Of a DNA stretch of 47,675 bases, positions 1 through 7,617 are shown piece by piece. The DNA is taken from assembly GCA_002345625.1 (NCBI GenBank), contig DDWE01000084.1, positions 3,726-51,400 on the forward strand, written 5' to 3'. How positions within the stretch are numbered: position 1 is the first letter of the stretch; every line of letters begins with the position of its first letter. The DNA is from Desulfuromonadaceae bacterium UBA2294. GTDB lineage: Bacteria > Desulfobacterota > Desulfuromonadia > Desulfuromonadales > UBA2294. Below the pieces are notes generated by a model. It was not told the origin of the DNA. It saw nothing but the letters and a program-made list of their open reading frames with translations, and searched no databases. The position numbers and the translations under genes are program-made.

Positions 1-255
1 AGCGTTGTTCTTGACCTCGCCCGCCATACGCTGCGCCATGACCAGGGTCTCTTTTAGCGTCGCCTCGCGCTGGCGCATTTCGTCGACAGCGGCGCGGGTC
101 CGGGCCAGCTCTTCACGCAGTTCCTGGTTCAACCGCATCAAGCGTTCCATCTCCCCGGCGACCCGCTCGAGAAACTCGTCGACCCCGAATTTTTCATAGC
201 CAAGCGGTCGGGTCTTGAACAGTTGCTGCTGGATATCGATGGGGGTGATGGCCAT
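1..255 (-). CDS. DivIVA-domain protein, N-terminal part (runs off the window)
   Basis: The visible 85 residues begin MAITPIDIQQQLF and include LGYEKFGVDEFLERV followed by a continuous charged coiled-coil rich in Glu, Arg and Gln. This layout is that of DivIVA/GpsB-type proteins: a short membrane-binding N-terminal motif and then a coiled coil that organises division or polar complexes. The ATG at 253-255 is preceded by GAGGAG about nine bases upstream, which supports this start. It lies 13 bases downstream of the yggT stop on the same strand, the usual yggT-divIVA arrangement of division/cell-envelope loci. The C-terminus is outside the window, so total length and any C-terminal motif are unknown. 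Confidence 0.85.
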   Translation of the reverse strand, partial: MAITPIDIQQQLFKTRPLGYEKFGVDEFLERVAGEMERLMRLNQELREELARTRAAVDEMRQREATLKETLVMAQRMAGEVKNNA

Positions 256-268
256 GGCAATCGGCTCC

Positions 269-562
269 TCAACCGAGGGAGAAAGCGAGCTGGATCAGGC
301 CTGCCTTGACAACACGCTGGCAGAAGGTCAGAAGCAGCAATAACAACATCGGGGTAAAATCGATCCCGCCAAACACCAGCGGTATCACCCGATACATCCG
401 CTCCAGTACTGGGTCGGTCGCATTGCGTAAAAAGCGGACAATGGGGTTGTACGGATCGGGGTTGACCCAGGAGATCAACACCCGGCCAATGACAACATAG
501 ATATAGAGTTGAAACAGCAAATCGACGAGCTGAGAAATAGCCAGAATGATTTCACGCAACAA
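269..562 (-). CDS. yggT: YggT family integral membrane protein
   Basis: This 97-residue protein has two hydrophobic stretches (about residues 5-28 and 66-90) around a conserved polar centre containing SWVNPDPYNPIVRFLRNATD, the YggT family signature. Members are small inner-membrane proteins encoded beside divIVA or proC/sepF; their exact role is not settled, and links to division and osmotic tolerance are reported for the family. The reading frame starts at one of two consecutive TTG codons (560-562 or 557-559), with GGGGTG about eight bases upstream; no ATG is available. It is probably co-transcribed with the downstream divIVA-like gene, 13 bases away. Confidence 0.85.
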   Translation of the reverse strand: MLREIILAISQLVDLLFQLYIYVVIGRVLISWVNPDPYNPIVRFLRNATDPVLERMYRVIPLVFGGIDFTPMLLLLLLTFCQRVVKAGLIQLAFSLG

Positions 563-679
563 CTTGACACCCCGCTTTCGGCCCTTTCAATGGACGCAAA
601 TACCCGCAACAACACGCGTTTATACCGCATCGGGCCGAAAGCTGTCAAACCCTTTCCCGCCCTACGGCCGGTGGAGGCT

Positions 680-708
680 TTGACAACAGCTGCGGAAATC
701 GCTAAAGT
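680..708 (+). promoter_or_regulatory. Sigma70-like promoter of aroG-hgcA-hgcB
   Basis: TTGACA at 680-685 is a perfect -35 hexamer. A 17-base spacer leads to TAAAGT at 703-708, a four-of-six -10 match. It lies about 45 bases before the aroG ATG at 753, where an AGAGGTT Shine-Dalgarno-like sequence precedes the start. No terminator is visible between aroG and hgcA, so this may be the promoter for all three genes. Confidence 0.7.
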
Positions 709-752
709 GCGTTTTTTATTGTTCCATATTCTATCACCAAAGAGGTTTTATC

Positions 753-1817
753 ATGGTTCGCACCAATAATCTCAAAGTCACCAGCGTCAACCCGATTATC
801 GCCCCGGTCGAGCTCAAGCAGGTCTTCCCGCAGTCGGAATCTGCCGCGGAGTTCGTCACTAAATCACGAGCCCAGATTCAGGACATCCTGATCAACCGCG
901 ATCCACGCCTGATGGCGGTCGTCGGCCCCTGTTCCATTCACGACCCGGAGGCCGCCCTCGATTACGCCCGGCGCCTTGCGAAACTCGCCCGCGAAATCGA
1001 AGACCAGATTTTCATCGTCATGCGCGTCTACTTCGAAAAACCGCGCACCACGGTCGGCTGGAAAGGGTTGATCAACGACCCCGACCTCAACGGCACCCAT
1101 CAAATCTCCAAGGGCCTCGGCGTCGCACGGCGTCTGCTCGGTCTGATCAACGACCTCGGACTGCCGGTCGCCACCGAGATGCTCGATCCGATCACACCGC
1201 AGTACATGGCCGACTTGCTCAGCTGGGGGGCGATCGGTGCCCGCACCACCGAATCCCAGGTTCACCGGGAAATGGCCAGCGGCCTCTCCTTCCCGGTCGG
1301 CTTTAAAAACGGCACCGATGGCAGCCTTCAGATTGCCCTCGACGCCATGCAGGCCGCCCTGCACTCGCACAGTTTTCTCGGCATCAGCCGTGAAGGGCGC
1401 GCTGCTATCGTCAAGACCACCGGCAACCAGGATGTCCATATCGTCCTGCGCGGTGGCAACGCCGGCCCCAACTACAACCCGGAGGATATCGCCCGCATTA
1501 CCACCCAACTGGAGAAAGTCGGCATCAAAACCGGCATCATGGTCGACTGCAGCCACGCCAACTCCAACAAGGACCACAACCTGCAAGGGACGGTGCTGCA
1601 ATCGGTCCTCGACCAGATCGAGTCCGGGACCCGGTCACTGGTCGCGGTGATGATCGAGAGCAATCTCGAGGCCGGCAACCAGCCGATGGACACCGACCTC
1701 TCCCGGCTCAAATACGGTGTGTCGATCACCGACAAGTGTATCGACTGGGCGACGACCGAGACGTTACTGCGCAACGCCCATGCCCGGCTCAAAGCCTGCG
1801 GCGGCCGCAAGATCTGA
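753..1817 (+). CDS. aroG: 3-deoxy-7-phosphoheptulonate (DAHP) synthase, type I (AroG/AroF/AroH class)
   Basis: The 354-residue product condenses phosphoenolpyruvate with erythrose 4-phosphate, the first committed step of the shikimate pathway. Diagnostic motifs are GPCSIHD (about residue 57), the PEP-binding KPRTTVGWKG (about 95), ARTTESQVHRE, GFKNGTDG, and the metal-ligand region VDCSHANSNKD near residue 270. The length is that of the E. coli Phe/Tyr/Trp-sensitive isozymes (350-356 residues). The N-terminal extension seen in the allosteric isozymes is present, so feedback inhibition by an aromatic amino acid is plausible, but which one cannot be read from the sequence. The stop is only 18 bases before the probable hgcA start, so the two are likely co-transcribed. 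Which of the three isozyme names applies is not determinable; aroG is used in the broad sense. Confidence 0.93.
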   Translation: MVRTNNLKVTSVNPIIAPVELKQVFPQSESAAEFVTKSRAQIQDILINRDPRLMAVVGPCSIHDPEAALDYARRLAKLAREIEDQIFIVMRVYFEKPRTTVGWKGLINDPDLNGTHQISKGLGVARRLLGLINDLGLPVATEMLDPITPQYMADLLSWGAIGARTTESQVHREMASGLSFPVGFKNGTDGSLQIALDAMQAALHSHSFLGISREGRAAIVKTTGNQDVHIVLRGGNAGPNYNPEDIARITTQLEKVGIKTGIMVDCSHANSNKDHNLQGTVLQSVLDQIESGTRSLVAVMIESNLEAGNQPMDTDLSRLKYGVSITDKCIDWATTETLLRNAHARLKACGGRKI

Positions 1818-1835
1818 GCATACAAAGCGAGTCCC

Positions 1836-2999
1836 ATGGCCAGCGATCCGAAAAAAAGCTCAGCCGTCAGCTGCTGACCGCCGAAAGCGCCGCCGGGAGC
1901 GGCGCCGGAAAAGGCACCTGAAACTGACTGTTGTCCGTCACCGTCTGCACCGCCGCGCGAGCGACCGGGCTACACCCTGTGTCGTTACGTCTGCGGCTGG
2001 CAAAGCACGCCGGTCGGAGATGTCCCGCAGGTCTCAAGCCGGTTGCAGCTGGTCGATCGTGCCGGGCGCTGGGCGATGCGCTGGGGCTTCGGCCGCAGCC
2101 ATTATCGCGTCACCCCCGGTCTTTATGCCATCGGCACCCCGCAAGCCGACGCCCCGGTGCTGGTCAGCGCCAACTACAAGCTCAGCTTCGACGTGCTGCG
2201 TACCGCGGTCAACGGCCTCGACGCCTGGATCCTGGTTCTCGACACCAAGGGGATCAACGTCTGGTGCGCCGCCGGCAAGGGGACCTTCGGCACCGCTGAA
2301 ATCGTCAATCGGGTCAAGGCAACGCAGCTGGAACAGGTGGTCAGCCACCGGCACCTGATCGTGCCGCAACTCGGCGCCGTCGGCGTTGCGGCCCACACGG
2401 TGAAAAAGGACTGCGGCTTTGCCGTCGTCTACGGCCCGGTCCGGGCCGAGGATATCAAGTCGTTTCTCACCGCCGACCTGCAAGCCACACCGGCCATGCG
2501 CCGCGTCACCTTCTCGACCCTTGACCGCTTCATCCTCACCCCGGTCGAATTGACCGTCTTCTGGAAAAAAATTCTCTGGACAATGCTGGCGCTGTTACTC
2601 CTCAGCGGCATCGGTCCCGACGTCTTCACCTTCGCCGCCGCCTGGTCACGTGGTGGCGCGGCGATCGGCGTCGGCCTGCTCGGTCTGATCTGCGGCGCCG
2701 TGCTCACTCCGACCCTGCTGCCGTGGATACCGGGCCGCGCTTTTGCCCTGAAAGGGGCGCTGGTCGGCGTTGCCGCCGGTATCATCCTGCTCGGATACAC
2801 CGCCCCCTGGCCCTTCGGCAACGGCCTGGCCGCCCTGCTCAGCCTGAGCACGATCGCTTCTTTCACGGCGATGAACTTCACCGGCTCGTCGACCTTCACC
2901 TCGCCGACCGGGGTGGAAAAAGAGATGCGTCTGGCGATTCCCCTACAGGCCGCCTGTGTGTTGATAGCGACCATCAGCTGGATCTGGAGCGCTTTTTAA
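1836..2999 (+). CDS. hgcA: HgcA, corrinoid mercury methyltransferase; probable selenoprotein with in-frame TGA
   Basis: HgcA transfers a methyl group from a corrinoid cofactor to Hg(II), producing methylmercury, and works with the ferredoxin HgcB. The cobalamin-binding domain carries the defining cap-helix motif NVWCAAGK (Cys-144 if counted from ATG 1836), within DTKGINVWCAAGKGTFGT. The C-terminal half has about five membrane segments, as expected. The conserved N-terminal section CGWQSTPVGDVPQVSSRL lies upstream of the first available TTG (2043), so translation must begin earlier. In frame there is no ATG, GTG or TTG between the TGA at 1875-1877 and 2043. ATG 1836 gives MASDPKKSSAVSC, then TGA, then PPKAPP. 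The TGA follows a Cys codon and is immediately followed by a 7-bp GC hairpin resembling a bacterial SECIS, so selenocysteine insertion giving a 387-residue protein is the best reading. A weak AGCGAG lies upstream of ATG 1836. Family identity is near certain; the Sec call is inference. Confidence 0.93.
1875..1908 (+). promoter_or_regulatory. Candidate bacterial SECIS element directly after the hgcA TGA
   Basis: The TGA is at 1875-1877. GCGCCGC at 1887-1893 pairs perfectly with GCGGCGC at 1899-1905 around the five-base loop CGGGA (1894-1898). A three-base lower stem, CCG 1881-1883 with CGG 1906-1908, is separated by an AAA bulge. The apical loop starts 16 bases after the TGA and has G in its second position. 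Those properties sit inside, though at the short edge of, the published general description of bacterial SECIS elements (loop 16-37 bases from UGA, G among the first two loop bases). High local GC makes chance hairpins easier, which lowers confidence. Confidence 0.6.
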
Positions 3000-3010
3000 A
3001 AGGTGGGATG

Positions 3011-3310
3011 ATGAGTGAACTGCGTTACATCGAAGGGGTGGTCACCCTGCAGTACGACGAACCGACCTGCGTCGGCTGCGGCCTGTGCGCCACAGTCTGC
3101 CCGCATGCGGTGTTTGCCATGGAGGGGAAAAAAGCGCGGGTTAGCGACCGCGATCGCTGCATGGAATGCGGCGCCTGCGCCAAAAACTGCCCGGTGTCCG
3201 CAATCAGCGTCGAGGCCGGTGTCGGCTGCGCCAGTGCCATCATCTACAGCTGGCTCACCGGCAACCCGCCGAGTTGTGATTGTGAAGGCGGCAACTCCGG
3301 CTGCTGCTAA
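3011..3310 (+). CDS. hgcB: HgcB, [4Fe-4S] ferredoxin partner of HgcA
   Basis: This 99-residue ferredoxin has two CX2CX2CX3C motifs (Cys 20, 23, 26, 30 and Cys 50, 53, 56, 60), a lone conserved Cys-73 and the C-terminal Cys pair (98-99) that is typical of HgcB and required for mercury methylation in the family. It is thought to reduce the HgcA corrinoid and help deliver Hg(II). It begins 11 bases after the hgcA stop. Two consecutive ATGs (3008 and 3011) are possible; 3011 has better spacing from the AGG at 3001. The CxC at residues 89 and 91 adds a further thiol pair in the tail. The strict hgcA-hgcB order makes the assignment very secure. Confidence 0.96.
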   Translation: MSELRYIEGVVTLQYDEPTCVGCGLCATVCPHAVFAMEGKKARVSDRDRCMECGACAKNCPVSAISVEAGVGCASAIIYSWLTGNPPSCDCEGGNSGCC

Positions 3311-3316
3311 CAACCG

Positions 3317-3438
3317 GGGCGAATGAAAAGACGCCGTCTGCGGCGTTGCGTGCTCCCCTCGTCGCTGCGGTGTAGCTGCCGCTACACCTCACTTCTCGGA
3401 CAGCACACGCCTTGCATCCGACGCCTTTTGCTTCGCCC
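3317..3438. repeat. Dispersed imperfect-palindromic repeat, copy 1 (about 122 bp)
   Basis: The element is bounded by GGGCGAA (3317-3323) and TTCGCCC (3432-3438) and is internally near-palindromic. Read on the minus strand it shares GGATGCAAGGCG, GTGTAGCGGCAGCTAC, GCAACGCCGCAGA and CTTTTCATTCGCC with copy 2 at 7920-8042, which lies in the opposite orientation. It fills the gap after hgcB and before the convergent HTH gene. Confidence 0.8.
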
Positions 3439-3473
3439 GGACCTTCCTGAATCCTGAATCCCTGAACCTGTCC

Positions 3474-3662
3474 TCAGGCCTCACCGCGGGCGTAGTTCTC
3501 CACCTCGACCTTCAGGTCGTCGACGTTGACCCGCAACAGGCTGTCGGCGCCGATCTCGGTCCGCACCAGCCCCTCCTCGACCCACTCGCTGATTCGCGTA
3601 ATCGGCACGCCGTACTTGCCCGTTGCCTCATCCAGTGTGTACCAGGTTTTTCCAAGCGCCAT
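3474..3662 (-). CDS. Small helix-turn-helix (MerR/excisionase-like) DNA-binding protein
   Basis: A 62-residue protein starting MALGKTWYTLDEATGKYGVP. The segment WYTLDEATGKYGVPITRISEWVEEGLVRTE fits the winged-HTH core of MerR- or excisionase-type domains (Y/W-TLDEAA..G....I..W...G). There is no effector domain, so it would be a stand-alone DNA-binding unit. GGGAG lies seven to ten bases upstream of the ATG at 3660-3662. It is divergent from the REC-GGDEF gene at 3737 across a 74-base AT-rich gap that could carry promoters for both. The target is unknown; nearby hgcAB is only a positional candidate. Confidence 0.65.
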   Translation of the reverse strand: MALGKTWYTLDEATGKYGVPITRISEWVEEGLVRTEIGADSLLRVNVDDLKVEVENYARGEA

Positions 3663-3736
3663 GATCAGCTCCCTTCCCGTGTCACATTTACATTAATTAT
3701 CTTTACAGACAGCCTCCGCAAAACTAAATTGCTCCC

Positions 3737-4747
3737 ATGATGACCAACAGCGGCGACTGCTTCGATAACAAGTCTATCCTAATTATCGACGATGCGCGCG
3801 CCATGCGCCAGCAAATCGGTGAAATTTTACGTCATGCCGACCTCGGGGTGAGCTGTTACGAGGCGAAAGACGGTCTCGAGGGACTGAAGCTGATGCTGGC
3901 AATGCAGTTCGATGTCATCCTCTGCGATCTGGAGATGCCGGGGATGGACGGACTGAAATTTCTTCGTGCTGCCGGCAGTCGTTCCGAATGCCGGGAGACA
4001 CCCATCATCCTGCTGACCAGTCATGACGATCTAGCCACCAAGGTGCGCTGCCTGGAGAACGGGGCAAGCGACTACATCACCAAGCCCTTCGCGCCGGAGG
4101 AACTTGTCGCCCGGGTCAAGATTCACCTGAAGATCAAATCACTGCAAGACGACCTGAGGCAAAGCAATCGCCGGTTGCAAGAACTTTCGAGCACCGATTC
4201 CCTGACCGGACTCGACAATCGTCGCCAGATGATGGAGACATTAAACCGGGAATTCGGGCGCTGTCGACGCACAGGCAATCCCTTTGCCCTGCTGATGGTC
4301 GACCTCGACCATTTCAAGAGCGTAAACGACAACTATGGTCATCAAAACGGCGATATCGTTCTGCAGCACGTTGCCCGCCAGTTACAAATTCAGCTACGCC
4401 AGTACGACACTGCCGCTCGCTATGGGGGTGAAGAGTTCGTCTTGCTCCTCCCCGAAACCAATGTTGAGACCGCCTGTGGGGTTGCTGAAAGGTTGTGCCG
4501 GCAAATCGCCAGTTGCGCTCTTCCTCTACCCATGGCGGATCTGAGCCTGACGATCAGTATCGGCGTCGCCGTGGCACCTCATCCGATGATCTCTGAGGCA
4601 CAAGGACTGATCCAATACGCCGACAGCGCCCTTTATGCCGCCAAAGAAAAGGGGCGCAATCGCGTTGAGATCTTCCAGTCTGACTCTCTTTCTGCCCCCC
4701 TTCGTTCAAAAAACAGTCCGGAGCGGCCTGCGTCGTCATGTTCCTAA
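3737..4747 (+). CDS. Response regulator with GGDEF domain (diguanylate cyclase, PleD/WspR type)
   Basis: This 336-residue protein would synthesise cyclic di-GMP in response to phosphorylation by an unlinked histidine kinase. Residues 12-130 form a receiver domain with acidic pair Asp-18/19, phospho-acceptor Asp-64 (CDLEMPG), Thr-94 and Lys-116. A short coiled linker (about 133-150) leads to a GGDEF domain with the active-site sequence GGEEF at 230-234 and an RxxD inhibitory I-site at 221-224 exactly five residues before it. All catalytic and feedback residues are therefore present. The last 25 residues are low-complexity and not part of either domain. Two consecutive ATG codons start it; either may be used. 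No cognate kinase gene is adjacent. Confidence 0.92.
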   Translation: MMTNSGDCFDNKSILIIDDARAMRQQIGEILRHADLGVSCYEAKDGLEGLKLMLAMQFDVILCDLEMPGMDGLKFLRAAGSRSECRETPIILLTSHDDLATKVRCLENGASDYITKPFAPEELVARVKIHLKIKSLQDDLRQSNRRLQELSSTDSLTGLDNRRQMMETLNREFGRCRRTGNPFALLMVDLDHFKSVNDNYGHQNGDIVLQHVARQLQIQLRQYDTAARYGGEEFVLLLPETNVETACGVAERLCRQIASCALPLPMADLSLTISIGVAVAPHPMISEAQGLIQYADSALYAAKEKGRNRVEIFQSDSLSAPLRSKNSPERPASSCS

Positions 4748-4937
4748 CGTTGCTGCTTCGACTGCCTTAACCGACTTATTCGCATGCGCTATCCTGGGCA
4801 TAAATCGTTATCCAGGACAACCCCTCATATATACGACGACAACTGTCGTCTTTGACATGTGACTTCTGGTAAAATGGTCTGGCTTTGCATATGATGAGTC
4901 AACCTAGACCACCACACCCCAAAAAAAGCAGGTCCCC

Positions 4938-5591
4938 ATGCGCGCAACACCTGCCAGCGAACCAAGGCAACAAACTCTCGGTGAAGAGATCGCTAACAGC
5001 ATCAGCCATGGTCTTGGCGCCATCGCCACGCTGGCAGCCATGCCATACCTGCTCATGCAGGCGGCCGAAAAAAACGACCCGACCTTTTTCATCGGCACCT
5101 GCATCTTTGCCGCCACCGCAGTTTTGCTCTACCTCTCCTCTACCATTTACCATGCACTGACCAACAACCGGGCCAAGAGAGCCTTTCAAATCATCGAACA
5201 CTCGGCCATTTTCTGCCTGATTGCCGGCACGTACTCCCCCTTCACCCTCGGTGTGTTGCGTGGGCCCTGGGGATGGTCACTATTCGGAATGATCTGGAGC
5301 CTGGCGCTGATCGGGGTACTGATCGAGGTCCTGGGCCAGAAAAACCACCCGATCATCACGACGTCGTTGTACCTGCTCATGGGCTGGCTGATCACCATAG
5401 CCGTCAAACCCTTATACCAGCAGACTCCGGATGGGCTGATGTGGCTGCTGGCGGGTGGGATTGCCTACACCGTCGGGGTGGCTTTTTTTGTCGCCGATTC
5501 GCGGGTTCGCTACGCCCATTTTATCTGGCATCTGTTTGTCCTGGCCGGAACCACGTTTCACTATTTCGCAGTGCTCTGGTACGCGGCATAA
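4938..5591 (+). CDS. HlyIII/PAQR family seven-helix membrane protein
   Basis: The 217-residue product contains the PAQR/hemolysin III hallmarks: EEIANSISHGLGAI near the N-terminus, SSTIYHAL (residues about 72-79) and the C-terminal FIWHLFVLAGTTFHYFAV, whose histidines match the family's metal-site residues, and seven hydrophobic segments. Bacterial members are named after a hemolysin but more often have roles in lipid or membrane homeostasis; the substrate is unknown. The start at 4938 follows AGCAGGT. Upstream, GACGAC/GTCGTC forms a small hairpin near 4836-4851 that could end the preceding transcript. A bidirectional terminator follows the gene. Confidence 0.87.
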   Translation: MRATPASEPRQQTLGEEIANSISHGLGAIATLAAMPYLLMQAAEKNDPTFFIGTCIFAATAVLLYLSSTIYHALTNNRAKRAFQIIEHSAIFCLIAGTYSPFTLGVLRGPWGWSLFGMIWSLALIGVLIEVLGQKNHPIITTSLYLLMGWLITIAVKPLYQQTPDGLMWLLAGGIAYTVGVAFFVADSRVRYAHFIWHLFVLAGTTFHYFAVLWYAA

Positions 5592-5593
5592 AT

Positions 5594-5629
5594 AAAACGG
5601 GCCGGCGACTGCTGTCACCGACCCGTTTT
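5594..5629. terminator. Bidirectional intrinsic terminator between HlyIII and PpnP genes
   Basis: AAAACGGG (5594-5601) pairs with CCCGTTTT (5622-5629), with further pairing inside (CGG/CCG and GAC/GTC around TGCT). The A and T runs at the two bases allow function in both directions, matching the convergent gene arrangement. Confidence 0.8.
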
Positions 5630-5648
5630 GCAGATTTGTCATCTCAGC

Positions 5649-5963
5649 CTATTTCAGGAACGAACAGATGTAGTCACTCACCTTCGTCACGTTCACACGA
5701 AAACACGAATTCCCCGGCACATTGAACGACTCACCGCCGTTAACCGTGTGCCAGACACTCTCCCCCTTGATCTGAAACTGCAGGGATCCGCTCTGGATCT
5801 CCATCAACTCCGGAGCATCCGTGTTGAATTCGTATTCCCCGGGAAGCATGATGCCGAGGGTTTTGATTTCGCCGTTGGCACATTCGACCGTGCGACTGGT
5901 GACCTTGCCATCGAAATAGATGTTGGCCGCTTTTTTGACCTTGACCGAAGTGAAATGGCTCAC
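5649..5963 (-). CDS. ppnP: Pyrimidine/purine nucleoside phosphorylase (PpnP/YaiE, DUF1255)
   Basis: A 104-residue single-domain cupin-type protein. The whole length matches the PpnP pattern: FDGKVTSRTV, GEIKTLGIMLPGEYEF, ELMEIQSGSL and GESFNVPGNSCFRV. Known members reversibly phosphorolyse a broad range of nucleosides to free base and ribose 1-phosphate in the cytoplasm. The start is GTG at 5961-5963, with AAGGAG about eight bases upstream. It is transcribed alone and convergently with the HlyIII gene, sharing its terminator. The usual length for the family is 93-105 residues, so the gene is intact. Confidence 0.9.
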   Translation of the reverse strand: MSHFTSVKVKKAANIYFDGKVTSRTVECANGEIKTLGIMLPGEYEFNTDAPELMEIQSGSLQFQIKGESVWHTVNGGESFNVPGNSCFRVNVTKVSDYICSFLK

Positions 5964-6023
5964 GTTGAAACTCCTTTGTTGGGATGAACGATAAAGACAG
6001 GTAGAAAATTCAGATCACGACCG

Positions 6024-6443
6024 TCAAAGAGGGGGTGGGCTCAGGGTGGCATTACGCCGGGCACGAATAAAATCACCGAACTCGCGATCTGTTTGACCGA
6101 TATGCTTTTTGAGCCAGTCATTGAGAAAATTGAGCAGTTCAAAAGTCGGCAACGCTCCTCCGGCGCCGAGCATTTCAACCACCTTGGTCGTCAGAGCCAG
6201 ATGCGCTTTATGATGCTTGGCGAATTCGGGATAGTGGGCCTGCTTCATCGCCCACTCTTCGGCCTCAAAGTGCTGCTGGGTGTAGCTCAACAAGCGCTCA
6301 ACGGTTTTTTGCACGGCTTCGCTCCCCTTCCCGGCCTTCATTGCCACGTGAAGGTCATTGAGCATATTGACCAGGCCACGGTGCTGGGCATCGATTTCCG
6401 GAATGCCAATCTCGTAATCGGCTGACCATTCAAACAGGATCAT
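6024..6443 (-). CDS. Bacteriohemerythrin
   Basis: This 139-residue protein is a single-domain four-helix-bundle O2-binding protein. The di-iron ligands are all visible: His-21, His-58 and Glu-62 (HFEAE), His-77 and His-81 (HHKAH), and His-114 with Asp-119 (HIGQTD). Such proteins bind oxygen reversibly and are common in microaerophilic or O2-sensing anaerobes as oxygen scavengers or carriers. GAGGTTAC precedes the ATG at 6441-6443. No chemotaxis or signalling domain is attached. It is oriented toward ppnP with about 60 bases between them. Confidence 0.93.
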   Translation of the reverse strand: MILFEWSADYEIGIPEIDAQHRGLVNMLNDLHVAMKAGKGSEAVQKTVERLLSYTQQHFEAEEWAMKQAHYPEFAKHHKAHLALTTKVVEMLGAGGALPTFELLNFLNDWLKKHIGQTDREFGDFIRARRNATLSPPPL

Positions 6444-6616
6444 GCGTAACCTCCATCAGTTGCTGTCCAATCCGGTGATTTTACCAGATCGACAAGTGAT
6501 ATGAAACACCCAACTGGGTTGACACCCTGAGCTTCGAAGAGTCAGTATTGTTCTTCGACCGTGCAGGTGAAGCTCAATCCGCTAGCTGATACTTGTGAAT
6601 TCTTTTTGGAGTCATC

Positions 6617-7567
6617 ATGCCCCCGACACAACCACTGTGCATCGATCTCGACCAACCCGGCCTCACCGGCTTTCGTTCCTTTATCAGCGCCTGGCTCTAC
6701 CGCGACACGCACACCAGTCTGGTGGTCGACCCCGGTCCGGCATCGACCATCCCGCACCTCGTTGACACCTTGCAGCAGTCCGGTGTCAATCGGCTTGACT
6801 ATATCCTACTGACCCATATCCACATCGATCACGCTGGCGGCGCCGGTGCCCTGCTGGCGGCCTACCCCGAAGCGCAGGTGATCTGCCACCCGGACGGCAT
6901 CGCCCACTTGGTCGCACCGGAAAAGCTCTGGCAAGGATCGTTGAAAGTGCTGGGGAAGACCGCAGAAGCCTACGGTGCCATCGTCCCAGTGCCGAAGGAG
7001 CACATCGGTTTCTCCGACGTACTCGGTGACAGCGGAATACGCGCTTTTCGCACACCAGGTCACGCCCCGCACCACTGCTGCTACCTGATCGATGATCTGC
7101 TCTTTGCCGGCGAAGTCGCCGGGGTCCGTAGTAACGTCAGCCGTGGCATCTACATGCGACCGGCGACCCCACCCCGCTTTCTGCTCGAGGTCGCTCTCGA
7201 CTCCATTGACCGGATGCTGAACCTGCAACCGAAACGGATGGTCTTCGCCCACCACGGCCTGGTTGATGATGCAATCCGGCATCTGCAAATCGGTCGTTGG
7301 CAGCTGCAACTCTGGGTGCAGGGGGTAGCAACAATAATCGATCTGGCGGACGCTGAACGGGAGAATGCTTTCTTCGACTGGCTGCTGGGTCACGACCCGG
7401 TCTTTCAACGCATCGACCAGTTGCCCGCCGACCTGCTGGAACGCGAACGGATTTTCCTCGGCAACACCCTGCGTGGCATGCTCGAATATGTTCGATCGTT
7501 GCCAACTGAATCACGGGTCAAACTGCTGGAAATGTCCTTGACAATCCCTGCTGGCGTGTTTGAATGA
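6617..7567 (+). CDS. MBL-fold metallohydrolase (glyoxalase II-like)
   Basis: A 316-residue protein with the metallo-beta-lactamase metal motif THIHIDHAGG (His-67, His-69, Asp-71, His-72), the later GHAPHH histidine and Asp/Glu region FAGEVAG, and FAHHGLV near residue 220. The C-terminal third (after about 225) is helical and resembles the extension of MBL proteins that act on thioesters or phosphodiesters. The precise substrate cannot be read from the sequence. GGAG six bases before the ATG supports the start. It is followed 50 bases later by a small SAP-like gene that has its own good ribosome site and may be co-transcribed. Confidence 0.85.
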   Translation: MPPTQPLCIDLDQPGLTGFRSFISAWLYRDTHTSLVVDPGPASTIPHLVDTLQQSGVNRLDYILLTHIHIDHAGGAGALLAAYPEAQVICHPDGIAHLVAPEKLWQGSLKVLGKTAEAYGAIVPVPKEHIGFSDVLGDSGIRAFRTPGHAPHHCCYLIDDLLFAGEVAGVRSNVSRGIYMRPATPPRFLLEVALDSIDRMLNLQPKRMVFAHHGLVDDAIRHLQIGRWQLQLWVQGVATIIDLADAERENAFFDWLLGHDPVFQRIDQLPADLLERERIFLGNTLRGMLEYVRSLPTESRVKLLEMSLTIPAGVFE

Positions 7568-7617
7568 TTGGACTTGGCTAATCATAAGAGTCACCGACAT
7601 AAGGTGAGGAGGCGACA

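Noticed and set aside
864..1601. Long minus-strand open frame opposite aroG (245 codons)
   Set aside because: It is the antisense shadow of a well-defined DAHP synthase gene; the translation is Gly/Val/Asp-rich with no domain.
1717..2358. 213-codon plus-strand frame spanning the aroG/hgcA junction
   Set aside because: It covers the aroG 3' end and the hgcA 5' end in a different frame and is Arg/Ser-rich; both underlying genes explain the DNA.
2043..2999. HgcA beginning at TTG 2043
   Set aside because: It would drop the conserved N-terminal CGWQSTPVGDVPQVSSR region, which is in frame and reads continuously upstream to the TGA; TTG 2043 has no ribosome site.
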